In this document: in pieces, positions 8,438 to 18,212 of the stretch
How positions within the stretch are numbered: position 1 is the stretch's first letter
How the letters are laid out: each line of letters begins with the position of its first letter
From: G963663525 sp963663525
GTDB taxonomy: Bacteria; Myxococcota_A; SURF-8; G963663525
Direction of reading: 5' to 3'
Assembly: GCA_963663525.2 (NCBI GenBank)
Contig: CAXXHC010000004.1
Span: forward strand, 1,178,001 to 1,242,000
Length of the DNA stretch: 64,000 nucleotides
The notes under the pieces: model-generated
The model's input: only the letters and a program-made list of their open reading frames with translations
Told to the model about the DNA's origin: nothing
Database searches by the model: none
Translations under genes and position numbers: made by a program

Positions 8438-9048
8438 ACTGGGACTTCATCGACACACTGTCCAAGGGCGGCATCGTCATGGTGCCCATCGGTCTCGCGG
8501 CTCTTCTGGCGCTGACCTTGTTTTTCGAACGTATCTATTCACTCCAGCGACGCCGGGTTATTCCCGACCGCCTAGTCAGGCATTTGAAGTCGTTGTTGGA
8601 AGAGGAAAAAATTTCCGAAGCCAAAGCCCTTTGCGAACAGCATAAAAGCGCGTTCAGCGGCATCATCCTGGCAGCGCTCGAACACGCCGGAAAATCGCGA
8701 GAGAGGCTGAAGGTTGTGATGGAGGAAGTCGGCAAAAGCGCCATGTCCGACCTGGAGCGCTACATCAACGCGCTGGGAACCATCGCGGGCGTTTCGCCGC
8801 TACTGGGACTTCTCGGAACGGTCACGGGTATGATCCGTGTGTTTCAGGAAGTCACCACCGCCGGGGTGGGAGATCCGCGCCTGCTGGCGTCGGGCATCTG
8901 GGAAGCGATGATGACCACCGCAGCCGGGTTGATCGTTGCGATCCCGGCGCTGATCGCCTATCGCTACCTGCTTTCCCGCGTGGACCGGCTGGCCCTGGAA
9001 CTGGAGGAAATCTCTTTGGAATTGATCGAATATCTGTACGAGGACTGA
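8434..9048 (+). CDS. MotA/TolQ/ExbB proton channel protein
   Basis: The 204-residue protein has the ExbB/TolQ layout: an N-terminal membrane helix (residues about 15-33), a cytoplasmic domain, and two C-terminal helices including VSPLLGLLGTVTGMIRVF and AMMTTAAGLIVAIPALIAYRYL. These form the stator through which proton motive force is coupled to work in the periplasm or outer membrane. It is followed directly by an ExbD partner. No TonB, TolA or outer-membrane receptor is nearby, so the energised process cannot be named. Confidence 0.92.
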   Translation: MNWDFIDTLSKGGIVMVPIGLAALLALTLFFERIYSLQRRRVIPDRLVRHLKSLLEEEKISEAKALCEQHKSAFSGIILAALEHAGKSRERLKVVMEEVGKSAMSDLERYINALGTIAGVSPLLGLLGTVTGMIRVFQEVTTAGVGDPRLLASGIWEAMMTTAAGLIVAIPALIAYRYLLSRVDRLALELEEISLELIEYLYED

Positions 9049-9049
9049 C

Positions 9050-9457
9050 GTGGATTTCCGCCCGCAAAAGCGCAGTCGACGCAACGAAGTCACGGTCGAA
9101 ATCACGCCACTGGTGGACGTGGTGTTTCTGCTGCTGATCTTCTTTGCCGTGACGACCTCGTTCGTCAATTCGCCGGGCATCGAGGTGGATCTTCCCAAGG
9201 CCGCCTCGTCCGACATGCCCTCCCAGATGGACGATATCGTTGTTGCTGTCAACGATGCAGGCGAGGTGATTTTCGAGAACCGGCGCGTGAGTCTGGAAGA
9301 ACTGACCGTGCGCTTCGAGGAGTTGGCGAAAGACCGAAAGAATTCGACGGTGATCGTCCAGGCCGACGAGCGGACGCATCATGGAACCGTGGTGCAGGTG
9401 ATGGACGCCGCCAAGGAGGCCGGGTTCGCTCGGCTGGCTATCGCGACCAGGCGCTAG
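9050..9457 (+). CDS. ExbD/TolR family biopolymer transport protein
   Basis: The 135-residue protein has a short cytoplasmic N terminus, one membrane helix with the conserved aspartate (VEITPLVDVVFLLLIFFAV; Asp near residue 24) and a periplasmic domain ending in ATRR. The aspartate is the proton-carrying residue of the ExbB-ExbD motor. The start codon is GTG, one base after the stop of the ExbB gene, so translation is probably coupled. Confidence 0.92.
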   Translation: MDFRPQKRSRRNEVTVEITPLVDVVFLLLIFFAVTTSFVNSPGIEVDLPKAASSDMPSQMDDIVVAVNDAGEVIFENRRVSLEELTVRFEELAKDRKNSTVIVQADERTHHGTVVQVMDAAKEAGFARLAIATRR

Positions 9458-9480
9458 AGGGCGCGTCAAGGAGGAAACTC

Positions 9481-10290
9481 ATGCGAAGACGAGCGTTTTT
9501 CGGGTTGCAAGGCTGGTATCCTTCCGGAAAAGCCGCCGCTCGTGCTACCCTCGAACGCCTGTTTCCCGATGACATCGAGGAAGCCAAAGTCTGTGGTATG
9601 GTGGCCCCCCACGCAGGGTGGGCCTATTCCGGCGCGACTGCCGCGAAGGTCTATGCTTCGGCGCATATTCCCAACCGCGTGGTGGTGCTTTGCCCGGCGC
9701 ATCATTACGGCGGGCCTTCCATCGCCTTGTATCCCGAAGGAAGCTGGGAAACTCCCCTGGGGGATATGCTCGTGGACGACGCCTTCGGTCGTGCGCTGAT
9801 GGACCGTTACGAGGGGGTTCGAGCGGCCCCGGATGCGCACGCCGAGGAGCACGCCATCGAAATCCAGCTTCCGTTTCTGCGTTTTCGCAACCCGGACGCG
9901 GCCATCGTGCCGATACGGTTGCACGGGCTCGGAGCCGACGAGCGCCACGCTATGGCCCATGCCCTGGCTGATACGGCGGAACAATCCGAGGGTGAAACGT
10001 TGATCGTTGCCTCGTCGGACATGAGCCACGAGACCGAGTACGGCGTGTTGCAGCGCCACGATCCCATGGCCATCGAAAAAATCCTGGCCATGGACGCCGA
10101 TGGTCTGGTGCAGGTCTGCCGTGCGCATTCCATTACCATGTGCGGTTCGCTACCTGCGGCGGTGGCGATCGAAACCTGCAAGCTACGGGGCGCAACGCAG
10201 GCCCGAAAAATACACTACACAACCAGCGCCGAAATCACCGGGCGCTACGACGGGTATTCCGTGGGGTATTTCGGAGCGGTTTTCGAGTAG
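9481..10290 (+). CDS. AmmeMemoRadiSam system protein B (MEMO1-like)
   Basis: The 269-residue protein matches the MEMO family: an early tryptophan/tyrosine segment (GWYPSGKAAA), MVAPHAGWAYSG with a metal-ligand-like His, the CPAHHYGG segment, the EHAIEIQLPFL motif and ASSDMSHE. In the family these His/Asp/Cys residues line a dioxygenase-like pocket. In many bacteria MEMO genes occur with an AMMECR1 protein and a radical SAM protein; neither is next to it here. The function is uncharacterised. A strong ribosome site AAGGAGGAAACTC precedes the ATG; it is 23 bases behind ExbD and probably in the same operon. Confidence 0.9.
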   Translation: MRRRAFFGLQGWYPSGKAAARATLERLFPDDIEEAKVCGMVAPHAGWAYSGATAAKVYASAHIPNRVVVLCPAHHYGGPSIALYPEGSWETPLGDMLVDDAFGRALMDRYEGVRAAPDAHAEEHAIEIQLPFLRFRNPDAAIVPIRLHGLGADERHAMAHALADTAEQSEGETLIVASSDMSHETEYGVLQRHDPMAIEKILAMDADGLVQVCRAHSITMCGSLPAAVAIETCKLRGATQARKIHYTTSAEITGRYDGYSVGYFGAVFE

Positions 10291-10353
10291 ATCGAACGAA
10301 CCTTGGGAGGCTCTAAGTAGCCTTCCACAAACGCGATTTCGGAGTTTCTCGAT

Positions 10354-12504
10354 ATGGCGAATGCACGCATTCAGTACACGTCTCAGGACATCTGGATCAG
10401 CGCGATCCATGCGTGGGAAAATCTCGGAGGGTTGGCGCTCGCGACGTTGATCGGCGCGCTGTGTGCCTCCGGCGTGATTTCCCGCGAAAACTGGCCGCTG
10501 GCCGTCGGTGCTACAGCGCTGATCGGCGCGCGCGGGCTGTGGTTCTACCGAACCTTCGGCCTGGAATGGGACAAGGAAAGCCGCGTGATGCGAGGCATGG
10601 AATTCAGCGTGCTGCCCATCGTCGCGACCTGCCTGCTGTTACTGGTCACGGGCCGGGCGGATTCGCCGTTTTATCCGCTGTTGTACCTCGCGCTCGTGGC
10701 CTTGGGCGCATTTCTGGAAGGCAACCTGTCGGTGGCGGGCATCGTTACCGCCGTGGTGTTCGAGCTGTTTTCCACCTCGCTGTTCCGTGGGACGTTCTCG
10801 TTGCAATCGAGCCACATCTTTCATTTCGGTTACATTCTGATATTCGGCTTTTTCCCGTATCTTTTCCTGAAATTCGACGACAACCTGCGCAATCGGGAGA
10901 TTCGCGAACGCTTCTCGGCCTGGGTCGAGGAATTCCGCAACGAAGCCCGCAACTTCCGCAATTCGGCACGGGATTCCGCCGAAATTCCCCTGCACGAACG
11001 GGATCGGGAGCAGGATGTCTCCGGGCTCGTGGCCTTTAAAGAAGCCTTGGACGACCAACTCAAAGCCACACAGAAATCCCTTGAAGCCCATACCTGCGTG
11101 ATGCTCTGGTACGACGCGCAGAAGGACGTTTTCGTGCCGCTACGCTCGGTCAGTCCCTCGCCGCGCGTCCAGAAAGACCCGTTCCCGGCACGGTATGCGC
11201 GCGTGGTACAGGCCGCAATCGAGCGCAACATTCCGTTGCGCGTGCACTGCGAGGAATGGACGGAAAAACGGCTCGGTTACTACCGACGGCGTGAGTACGT
11301 CAAGCATCTGCTGATTGTGCCGGTAGGGGGAAAAGCCAAGAAAATCGGGGTGTTGTGCATCGACCGCAAGCGAAATTTCGAGTTCGACGAGATGGATGTG
11401 GACATCGCCAACTTGGCCGCACGTCAGATTCACCGCCTGTTGAAAAACGAAGACCTCGTACGCGATCTCGACCAAAGTCGCGAGGAACAGCGTCATCTGC
11501 TTGAAATCAGCCGTTCACTGGCCCAGACGCGCAACGCCCAGGAAGTCTTCGACCTCACGTTTTCCTGTTGCCACAAGGTCGCGCCCTTCGATTCCGCCGC
11601 TTACGTGGAATGGAATCCCCAGAACGCTTCTTATCGCATCGTGTACAGCTATCCGCAGGACTGCGGACTCAAAGACATCTGCTTTGCCGGAAAGAACAAC
11701 CTCGTCGATCTCGTCGTGCGGCAGCAGAAAACGCTGTTTCACTCTCATTTCAGCAAGTTGGAAAAGATTCCCACCGTCTTTACTCCCAACGAGCGCCTGC
11801 ACGACGTGCACTCCCTGCTGATCGTCCCGCTGGCGGCCAAGGGAACCGTACAGGGCACCCTCGTGTTTTTGTCCTCGCGCCCCGGATTTTTCAACAAAAT
11901 CCTCGCCCGCGTCTACGAGGTCGCCGCCAACCAGGCCGCGTTGAGCCTGGAAAATGCCCGCATGTTCGAACGCATCGAAAAGATGGCGCTGACCGATCCC
12001 CTGACGGGACTCTACAATCGCCGTTTCTGCCAGCAACGCCTGGACGAGATGCTCATCCGCGCCGACCGCTACCAGTATTCCATGGGCGTGGTGATGTGCG
12101 ACATCGACCACTTTAAGAACATCAACGACACTTACGGCCACCAGGTCGGCGACCAGGTGTTGTGCACCATCTCGGCGCTTTTCAAGAAAAAGCTGCGCCG
12201 TTCGGATCTCGTCGCCCGTTGGGGAGGCGAGGAATTCCTCATCGTGCTCGACAAAACGGACCGAAAGGAAACCTTCGAAAAGGTCGAAATGCTCCGGCGT
12301 TCCATCGCCGGACTCGAACTGAGTTGCGACGAAGGGAATTTCAAGGTAACGATATCCGCAGGCGTCGCCTGCTATCCCGCCGACGAACGTCACCGGGAGA
12401 AGTTGATCGAAATGGCCGACAAAGCCCTGTATTATTCCAAGGAACACGGGCGCAACCAGACGAGCCAGTATGACGAGATTCACCAAAAGTCGCGAAAATC
12501 CTGA
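10354..12504 (+). CDS. membrane GAF-GAF-GGDEF diguanylate cyclase
   Basis: The 716-residue protein has four to six membrane segments in residues 20-180, a charged linker, two GAF-like sensor domains (about 225-370 and 385-545) and a C-terminal GGDEF domain (about 550-710). The active site is GGEEF at residues 624-628. An RxxD inhibitory (I) site (RRSD) stands five residues upstream, as in feedback-regulated cyclases. It should make cyclic di-GMP from two GTP at the inner membrane. Cyclic di-GMP often controls surface polysaccharide, and such an operon lies about 20 kb downstream, but no direct link is seen. Its 3' end overlaps the next gene by 35 bases. Confidence 0.93.
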   Translation: MANARIQYTSQDIWISAIHAWENLGGLALATLIGALCASGVISRENWPLAVGATALIGARGLWFYRTFGLEWDKESRVMRGMEFSVLPIVATCLLLLVTGRADSPFYPLLYLALVALGAFLEGNLSVAGIVTAVVFELFSTSLFRGTFSLQSSHIFHFGYILIFGFFPYLFLKFDDNLRNREIRERFSAWVEEFRNEARNFRNSARDSAEIPLHERDREQDVSGLVAFKEALDDQLKATQKSLEAHTCVMLWYDAQKDVFVPLRSVSPSPRVQKDPFPARYARVVQAAIERNIPLRVHCEEWTEKRLGYYRRREYVKHLLIVPVGGKAKKIGVLCIDRKRNFEFDEMDVDIANLAARQIHRLLKNEDLVRDLDQSREEQRHLLEISRSLAQTRNAQEVFDLTFSCCHKVAPFDSAAYVEWNPQNASYRIVYSYPQDCGLKDICFAGKNNLVDLVVRQQKTLFHSHFSKLEKIPTVFTPNERLHDVHSLLIVPLAAKGTVQGTLVFLSSRPGFFNKILARVYEVAANQAALSLENARMFERIEKMALTDPLTGLYNRRFCQQRLDEMLIRADRYQYSMGVVMCDIDHFKNINDTYGHQVGDQVLCTISALFKKKLRRSDLVARWGGEEFLIVLDKTDRKETFEKVEMLRRSIAGLELSCDEGNFKVTISAGVACYPADERHREKLIEMADKALYYSKEHGRNQTSQYDEIHQKSRKS

Positions 12505-14020
12505 AACGAGCGCCCGAAGGATTCGTTTTCTTTCAGGTTTTCCGGTTTTTCTCTTATGGCTGTGTTTGCTGTTTCTCTTGGCGGGATGCCGCCCGGCGAT
12601 GGGCGACGCCGACCCCCTGGAGGACGCTTCGTTGCACTTCGTGCGTTGGCGTCCGCCGCATCTGTCTCAGAATACTCTTGGCGAAGAAGTGTCTTCCTAC
12701 CTGCCGGTGACGTTGTTGTCCGGCGGATATCTCGCCGTCGGCAACGGTGAACCGTTCGCCTTTTTCTTCGATTCCAACGGCATTCCGACGCAGCGCTGGG
12801 TGCATTTCGAACTGGAGTGGGAGACCTCCCAAACACGGATTCTCGCCGCCAACGAGAACGAAGCACTGCTCGAAACCTGCGACGAAAACGACCGCTCGTG
12901 CCGTTTCGTGTCGCTGGCGGGATTCGAACGCCTGCCCACCGTTTTCGAGCACAGCGAGATTTTCGACGGCGATGACCGCCCGGTGATTGCCGCAAGGGGA
13001 ATAGAGCCTAAAAATTTCCTCGTACTCGGTCACGGCGAACTGGTGCGTATCCGTCGAAACGGTGAAAAACGCTGGAGTTTTTCCACAAAATCCGACGGTC
13101 TCATCGCGTCTCCCTCCGGGAATTTCTGCCTCACCGCCGGGAATGGCCTGCGCTGTTACCGTTCGAAATCCGAAAGCGTATTGATTCTCGACCGGGGAGC
13201 GGAAAATCTCGTCATAACCGATTATTTGATCGTTGCAGCCGAGCACCTCGGCGAGGACAACGCCTTTTTCCGGGTGTACGACTGGCGGGGCGAGTTGATG
13301 ACAAGCCTCGACGGAGCCGCCGCGCCTCCCTCGTATCATCTTGTCGGAAAATATCTGGCGCTTCGTCCCGCCGGAACCGTCGATTGGTTCATCTACAAAC
13401 TGGATTCCAACCAACTGGTATTGAAACGCCGCTTCCAGAACACTTGCGAAAAGGACACGAACTGCGCGTATCATTTTAACGCCTATGGGGAAACTCTCGA
13501 ACTGCATACCGTGGCACAGGACGACAAAAGTCTTGAAATCACAGGAGAATTGGTGGATTTGCAGGAGGAGACGATTTCCTCCTTTTCACGAACGTTCGAT
13601 CCCGAAATCCTGCCCACGATTTCCCAAAACGTCTCCAGCGGTTTTCTCAACACAGATGTGTTTTTGCTGCATAATTCCGTCACCGGGCACCTGATGCTGC
13701 TCGACGTGATGCGTTTTCTTCCCAGCCAGTTGGAAGATCCCACCTGCCTGCCCGTCACTGAATTTCGCGGTGAGCCGGAGATGATCCAACGGTGCGATAT
13801 CCATGGAGAAACCTTCGTAACTTACGAAATTTGCAAAACGGGGGAAGCGGCGCTGGGATTTTTGCCGGTCTGCGTCGAGTGCGAACAGTTTTCCCTTCCG
13901 GTTTGTGACGGTGACAGGCTCGCGACGATGGATGCCTGCGGGAACCTCGCCGCTTCCGAAGCCTGTTCCGAAGGCTATCGGTGCGAGTCGGGCCGGTGTA
14001 TCGTCCCGCCGTTGGATTGA
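12470..14020 (+). CDS. predicted lipoprotein, possible beta-propeller, unknown function
   Basis: The 516-residue protein has an N-terminal signal with the lipobox LLAGCRP near residue 40, so it is probably anchored in the membrane. The rest consists of short beta-rich blocks reminiscent of propeller repeats, for example GELVRIRRNGEKRWSFSTKSDG, and ends in a cysteine-rich tail (CVECEQFSLPVCDGDRL, then ACSEGYRCESGRC) like the disulfide repeats of the 1759-residue protein further on. I do not recognise a family. The first ATG overlaps the preceding gene by 35 bases and lacks a clear ribosome site, so the exact start is uncertain. Confidence 0.75.
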   Translation: MTRFTKSRENPETSARRIRFLSGFPVFLLWLCLLFLLAGCRPAMGDADPLEDASLHFVRWRPPHLSQNTLGEEVSSYLPVTLLSGGYLAVGNGEPFAFFFDSNGIPTQRWVHFELEWETSQTRILAANENEALLETCDENDRSCRFVSLAGFERLPTVFEHSEIFDGDDRPVIAARGIEPKNFLVLGHGELVRIRRNGEKRWSFSTKSDGLIASPSGNFCLTAGNGLRCYRSKSESVLILDRGAENLVITDYLIVAAEHLGEDNAFFRVYDWRGELMTSLDGAAAPPSYHLVGKYLALRPAGTVDWFIYKLDSNQLVLKRRFQNTCEKDTNCAYHFNAYGETLELHTVAQDDKSLEITGELVDLQEETISSFSRTFDPEILPTISQNVSSGFLNTDVFLLHNSVTGHLMLLDVMRFLPSQLEDPTCLPVTEFRGEPEMIQRCDIHGETFVTYEICKTGEAALGFLPVCVECEQFSLPVCDGDRLATMDACGNLAASEACSEGYRCESGRCIVPPLD

Positions 14021-14191
14021 TGAAGCCCGACTTTCTCTGCTCCGAAAAACTGGCGCTCGGTTGCACCGGTGGTATAGTGAGTTTCGCGAGGGCTCGGCAA
14101 TACACCGACCCGGCAGCGCTACATCGTGGGGAACGGAACATCGGGTTTTCAACGATGCCACGACCCTTGGTACGACGAAACGGGACACAGC

Positions 14192-15469
14192 ATGGAAAAA
14201 CTACTGATTCAGGGCGGTTATCGGCTTGAAGGTTCGGTACGTATCGACGGAGCGAAAAACGCCGCGCTCCCCATATTGTTCGCTACACTGCTCAATGGCG
14301 GGGAAAATGAAATCCACAACGTCCCCGATCTGTGGGACATCGCCACCGCCTGCAAGCTTCTTACAATGCTCGGGGCGAAGGTGGAGCGCCGTGACAACGT
14401 GGTGTGGGTCGATTCTTCCGAGGTCAATCATTTGGAAGCGCCCTACGAACTGGTGAAAACCATGCGGGCTTCGGTACTTGTATTGGGTCCGCTGCTCGCA
14501 CGTTTCAACCAGGCCAAGGTTTCTTTGCCGGGCGGTTGCGCCATCGGGGCGCGTCCCGTGGACCAGCATATTCGGGGTTTCGAGGCGCTGGGGGCGGATG
14601 TAACCCTGAAGCACGGGTACATCATGGCACGCGCCAGAGGATTGAAAGGCCGCCGGGTGGTGCTCGATATGCCCACCGTAGGAGGCACCGAAAACCTGAT
14701 GATGGGCGCGGTGCTGGGCGAGGGTGTGACCGTCTTGCAAAACTGCGCGAGAGAGCCGGAAATCATCGATCTCGCACGCTTTTTACGTGCAATGGGTGCG
14801 AGGATCAGCGGCGAGGGAAGCAGCGATATCGTGGTGGAAGGTGTACCGAAACTCGGGCCTGCACGCCACGAAATCATGCCCGACCGTATCGAGGCAGGCA
14901 CCTACATGGCTGCTGCGGCATTGACGGGAGGAGACGTCGTTTTCGAGGATGTATGCATCGAGGATCTTCGTTCCGTGATCGAAAAAATGGAAGCGGCGGG
15001 AGTAGTAATCGATGCCCTCGACGGTCCCGACGGGCGGCGTCTGCGGGTCAGGCGTTCCGGAAAGCTGCGTGCCGTGGATATCAAGACCCGACCCTATCCC
15101 GGTTTTCCCACCGATATGCAGGCCCAGTTCATGACGCTGATGACCCTTGCCGAAGGCCAGAGCATGATCCAGGAAACCGTATTCGAAAACCGTTTCATGC
15201 ACGTGGGTGAGTTGGTACGCATGGGGGCGGATATCCGCCTTGAGGGCAACACCGCGTTGCTGAAGGGCGTCGAAAAACTCCAGGGGTCCAGCGTGATGGC
15301 CACGGACTTGCGCGCCTCGGCCTCGCTCGTGCTCGCCGGGCTATGCGCCGAAGGCTATACCGAAGTCAACCGTATCTACCATCTGGACCGGGGATACTCC
15401 GATCTGGAAGGAAAGCTCAACGCCTTGGGAGCGCACGTCGAGCGACACCCGATGGATCGGAAACACTGA
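14192..15469 (+). CDS. murA: UDP-N-acetylglucosamine 1-carboxyvinyltransferase
   Basis: MurA adds enolpyruvate from PEP to UDP-GlcNAc, the first committed step of peptidoglycan synthesis in the cytoplasm. The protein (425 residues, normal family length) starts MEKLLIQGGYRLEGSV and has the substrate motif DGAKNAALPILFA and the catalytic loop LPGGCAIGARPVDQH with the fosfomycin-target cysteine present. Later segments GTYMAAAA, FPTDMQAQFMTL and LRASASLVLAGLCAEG also match. An in-frame ATG 22 codons upstream would give a poorly conserved extension, so the start at 14192 is chosen. It stands alone and ends in front of a hairpin. Confidence 0.97.
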   Translation: MEKLLIQGGYRLEGSVRIDGAKNAALPILFATLLNGGENEIHNVPDLWDIATACKLLTMLGAKVERRDNVVWVDSSEVNHLEAPYELVKTMRASVLVLGPLLARFNQAKVSLPGGCAIGARPVDQHIRGFEALGADVTLKHGYIMARARGLKGRRVVLDMPTVGGTENLMMGAVLGEGVTVLQNCAREPEIIDLARFLRAMGARISGEGSSDIVVEGVPKLGPARHEIMPDRIEAGTYMAAAALTGGDVVFEDVCIEDLRSVIEKMEAAGVVIDALDGPDGRRLRVRRSGKLRAVDIKTRPYPGFPTDMQAQFMTLMTLAEGQSMIQETVFENRFMHVGELVRMGADIRLEGNTALLKGVEKLQGSSVMATDLRASASLVLAGLCAEGYTEVNRIYHLDRGYSDLEGKLNALGAHVERHPMDRKH

Positions 15470-15493
15470 GTATTTTCAACTAGATAAGTTTTC

Positions 15494-15524
15494 GTATGTC
15501 GGGTAATTGCTTTACCCGACATAC
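15494..15524. terminator. hairpin terminator between murA and the convergent lipoprotein gene
   Basis: GTATGTCGGGTAA (15494-15506) and its exact complement (15512-15524) form a 13-bp stem with a 5-base loop. It lies 25 bases after the murA stop and 43 bases after the end of the minus-strand gene, so it could serve both. Confidence 0.7.
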
Positions 15525-15567
15525 CAGATTCCCGAGGAATCCCAACGATATAATCCCCAAGCTGAAA

Positions 15568-17106
15568 TCATTCGGCATGGCGTTCCAGCAAGCGGATGAC
15601 GCCTTCCCGTAAAATCTGCTCGGTGTGCAACCCTGCAGAAAAATACTCCTCGTAGTTGTCCGGGTGATTGCTTGGGTGCATGTCCTCGTAAGGAATGATG
15701 TAGCCGATTTCGTTGTTGGCGAGGCCGAATTCCATCAACAGATGCCCGTTCGGCAGGGTTTCCCGATAGCCCGTGATCGCCGGATATTCTTTTATGCCGT
15801 ATTCGCCATCGGATTTCTCCGACCAGTCGAAGCTTGATGCCGGACGTCCGACGCTGGTTTCGGAAAACACTTCGCCCGGCAGGCTGACCATGTGCAGCGA
15901 GCCGATCCTCACGTATTGAATCGTGTAGGGAAAACAGCCGCCGAAACCGCAGACGTCGGGGTTGTCGAGCACCATTTCGTCGTAGGGTTCCAGGATACCC
16001 AATTCGAAAGCGGTGACGAAAACGATGTTGTCCAGCGGGATTTCGATGTACTCATCGTCTACTTCGAAAGCCTGTTCCATTTTCGGGGCGTCGGCCAACG
16101 CTTCGAGGGCGATTTCCGCGAGAACGTAGCCGAAACTCCATGTTTTCACTTCATCTTCTTCGGTGGCCAGCACCGTTTGTCCATCTTCCAACACCGGTTC
16201 GCCATCCTCGGTGCGCTCGGGGACATCCACCCCCAAGGTGGTCATCAGTCCACCCACCGTGCCACTGAAATACACGCACACGCCGCCAAGTTCTTGTTCC
16301 ATTTTAAGGCGCGTCCAGCGGGGGAAATCGGCGCTGTAGACCTTGTGTTCGATCATGCATTCGGGGTGGTTGTGCCAGTTGAGCATCGTGGCCACCGTCT
16401 GTCCCTGCATGTCGTCGAAACGGGCGAGGGTGAAGTGGTCGTTCATAATGTTAGGACGTCGTGAATCCGAGAGCAGGTTGGGATGGTTCGATTCCGGGAC
16501 GTTGATCGTGGTTTCGGTGGCGTAGACCTCCACCGGCACCATGGTTTCGGACAACTCCACCACGAGATCCACCACGGTATCCACGAGAAAATCGATGTAT
16601 TCCGGGCAACGACCGCTTTCGAAGTCCGACGGACCCCAGATGCCCACGGAATCGGGGGCGGTGTGGGTATGGGTGGAGGCGATGGTCACGTGATCGGGAT
16701 CGACGCCCAACGCTTCCAGGCGGTCCCATACCTTGTCCACGTCGGAGATGATCCAGCCGACGAGATCCATCGACACGAGCACGGCGTGCTCGCCGTCCTG
16801 TTGTAGCACGATGGCGCGGGCCTCCAGGTCGTCGTGGGTTTCTTTCGGACGGCGGTTGCTGCTCGTTCCTCCGATGAACATGTCGCAGGGGTGGTTTTCG
16901 GACGTCGGCGTGATCGTGCGGCTTCCTGCGGCAACGTAAAGCTGTCCGTCGTGGGGATTGTGAAAAAGTCCCTCGTCGAGGTCGGACTCGCCGGTTTCTT
17001 GTTCGGAAAGGTCGGCGTCGCCGCCGGAGGAGCCGGAATCGTCGCTGCCGCAGCAAGGGAGAAGCAGCACGAAAGAGAATAGCAGCAAAAACAAGAGGTT
17101 GCGCAT
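15568..17106 (-). CDS. neutral/alkaline ceramidase-like lipoprotein
   Basis: The 512-residue precursor has a lipoprotein signal (LLLPC, Cys near residue 18), an acidic linker and then the fold of neutral/alkaline non-lysosomal ceramidases: an N-terminal segment LYVAAGSRTITP, the zinc-ligand region ASTHTHTAPDSVGIWG near residue 145, MLNWHNHPE near 245 (second His) and GSLHMVSLPGEVFSE near 415. The known enzymes hydrolyse ceramide outside the cell or in the periplasm. The loop that carries the nucleophilic serine in characterised enzymes is changed (YFSGTVGGLMTT), so activity on ceramide is uncertain. Many family members act on other amides. Confidence 0.8.
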   Translation of the reverse strand: MRNLLFLLLFSFVLLLPCCGSDDSGSSGGDADLSEQETGESDLDEGLFHNPHDGQLYVAAGSRTITPTSENHPCDMFIGGTSSNRRPKETHDDLEARAIVLQQDGEHAVLVSMDLVGWIISDVDKVWDRLEALGVDPDHVTIASTHTHTAPDSVGIWGPSDFESGRCPEYIDFLVDTVVDLVVELSETMVPVEVYATETTINVPESNHPNLLSDSRRPNIMNDHFTLARFDDMQGQTVATMLNWHNHPECMIEHKVYSADFPRWTRLKMEQELGGVCVYFSGTVGGLMTTLGVDVPERTEDGEPVLEDGQTVLATEEDEVKTWSFGYVLAEIALEALADAPKMEQAFEVDDEYIEIPLDNIVFVTAFELGILEPYDEMVLDNPDVCGFGGCFPYTIQYVRIGSLHMVSLPGEVFSETSVGRPASSFDWSEKSDGEYGIKEYPAITGYRETLPNGHLLMEFGLANNEIGYIIPYEDMHPSNHPDNYEEYFSAGLHTEQILREGVIRLLERHAE

Positions 17107-17254
17107 CGAAAGACCTCCGGTGGAGCACGAAACGGGGAATGGTCGGCAGAGAGTGTACCAGAGACGAGACTATACCGGAAATGACAGAAACTGCCAGTAT
17201 TTTTATTGGGATATAAATTTTAAAGTGTGGGCAAGTACGGCCAGGGGGACTCAG

Positions 17255-17288
17255 GTAGATTGTCGGGTTAAATCACCCGGCAATCTAC
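17255..17288 (-). terminator. terminator hairpin after the GNAT gene
   Basis: Bases 17255-17268 and 17275-17288 form a 14-bp stem with one G-T pair and a 6-base loop. It lies five bases past the stop of the minus-strand GNAT gene and upstream of the ceramidase-like gene. The rest of the 17107-17292 gap shows nothing further. Confidence 0.65.
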
Positions 17289-17292
17289 TACT

Positions 17293-18081
17293 CTATTCTT
17301 GTAAATTGTATCCGAAGTAATACCCCGCGTCCGTTTTTCGCCAATTATAGCCCACTAATCGCCAATCTTGGTCCATTAACCAGTGAAACCAAGTCCGAGT
17401 GCCTATTCTCCAACGGGATATATCCTCTGGGCTTAAATTTGTCACATCCACGGGATTTTTAAGAAAAACAGTGTTTCCAAATTTCAGATCCGGACCTGGA
17501 ACTTCAACACTTGGGTTGATGACAGAAACTTCTTTCCACGGTTCTCGGCCCATTTCTCTATGATTTTTCAAGAGATTCCATTCGGTGACAACCCTGTCCG
17601 AAGGAAAATCTCGATTTTCATCGTCTGGCAGGTTTCCATAGTAATCATCTTCGTATGAAATGATATCGGCACCAAGTTTCCTGATGTAAAGGGATGCATT
17701 TCTTGACTGTAGAGGGTCAAAAGTCCATTTCAATCTACCGATTTGTATTGCCAGCAAGCGCTTTCGATGTTCGTTCATAATGGCAGAGCCAACACCAAGT
17801 TTTCCGGTGCCTGCCCTGTATTCAGGAAGAACGCCAAGCATGTGCATGTAATGGTATTTTCCAATAGAATCAGAAGCATCCAAAGAGAGAGAAAATCCAG
17901 CAAGTCGGTTTTCGATGTATGCACCCAGTAACATTCCTCCATTCTTTACAATACCGATGATGATATGCGCGGGAACAACCTCTCGATCGTCGGTCATTAC
18001 CCAAATATCGCGCTGCATATTTTCAAGAATATAAGGCGTATTGGAATCTGTTATGGGGCGCACGGAAATGATTTCACTCAT
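17293..18081 (-). CDS. GNAT-family acetyltransferase (COG3375-like)
   Basis: The protein (262 residues from the chosen start MSEIISVRPI) is a GNAT-type acyltransferase. It has MHMLGVLPEYRAGTGKLGVGSAIM near residues 90-115, where the acetyl-CoA phosphate loop lies, and the segment WTFDPLQSRNASLYIRKLGA followed by DYYG that marks the COG3375 group. The substrate is unknown. The start at 18081 has a ribosome site (GAAGG) about 6 bases upstream; an upstream in-frame start at 18129 would add 16 residues. The region is AT-richer than its neighbours, which could mean recent acquisition. Confidence 0.85.
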   Translation of the reverse strand: MSEIISVRPITDSNTPYILENMQRDIWVMTDDREVVPAHIIIGIVKNGGMLLGAYIENRLAGFSLSLDASDSIGKYHYMHMLGVLPEYRAGTGKLGVGSAIMNEHRKRLLAIQIGRLKWTFDPLQSRNASLYIRKLGADIISYEDDYYGNLPDDENRDFPSDRVVTEWNLLKNHREMGREPWKEVSVINPSVEVPGPDLKFGNTVFLKNPVDVTNLSPEDISRWRIGTRTWFHWLMDQDWRLVGYNWRKTDAGYYFGYNLQE

Positions 18082-18167
18082 CTCAAACCTTCGAGGAGAG
18101 TAAGTCAGAAGACTTACTCTAAAAAACAAAACAATAAGAACATCAATAAGTTAAAGCTTTTTCACAA

Positions 18168-18205
18168 GAAAAAAGGACGCCGCCCGCCGAATCGGGGCGG
18201 CGTCC
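18168..18205 (-). terminator. rho-independent terminator of the peptidase lipoprotein gene
   Basis: On the minus strand an 11-bp GC-rich stem (18195-18205 with 18175-18185) is followed by a run of T's (18174 down to 18168). It lies seven bases beyond the stop of the minus-strand gene. This is a textbook intrinsic terminator. Confidence 0.88.
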
Positions 18206-18212
18206 CTTGATT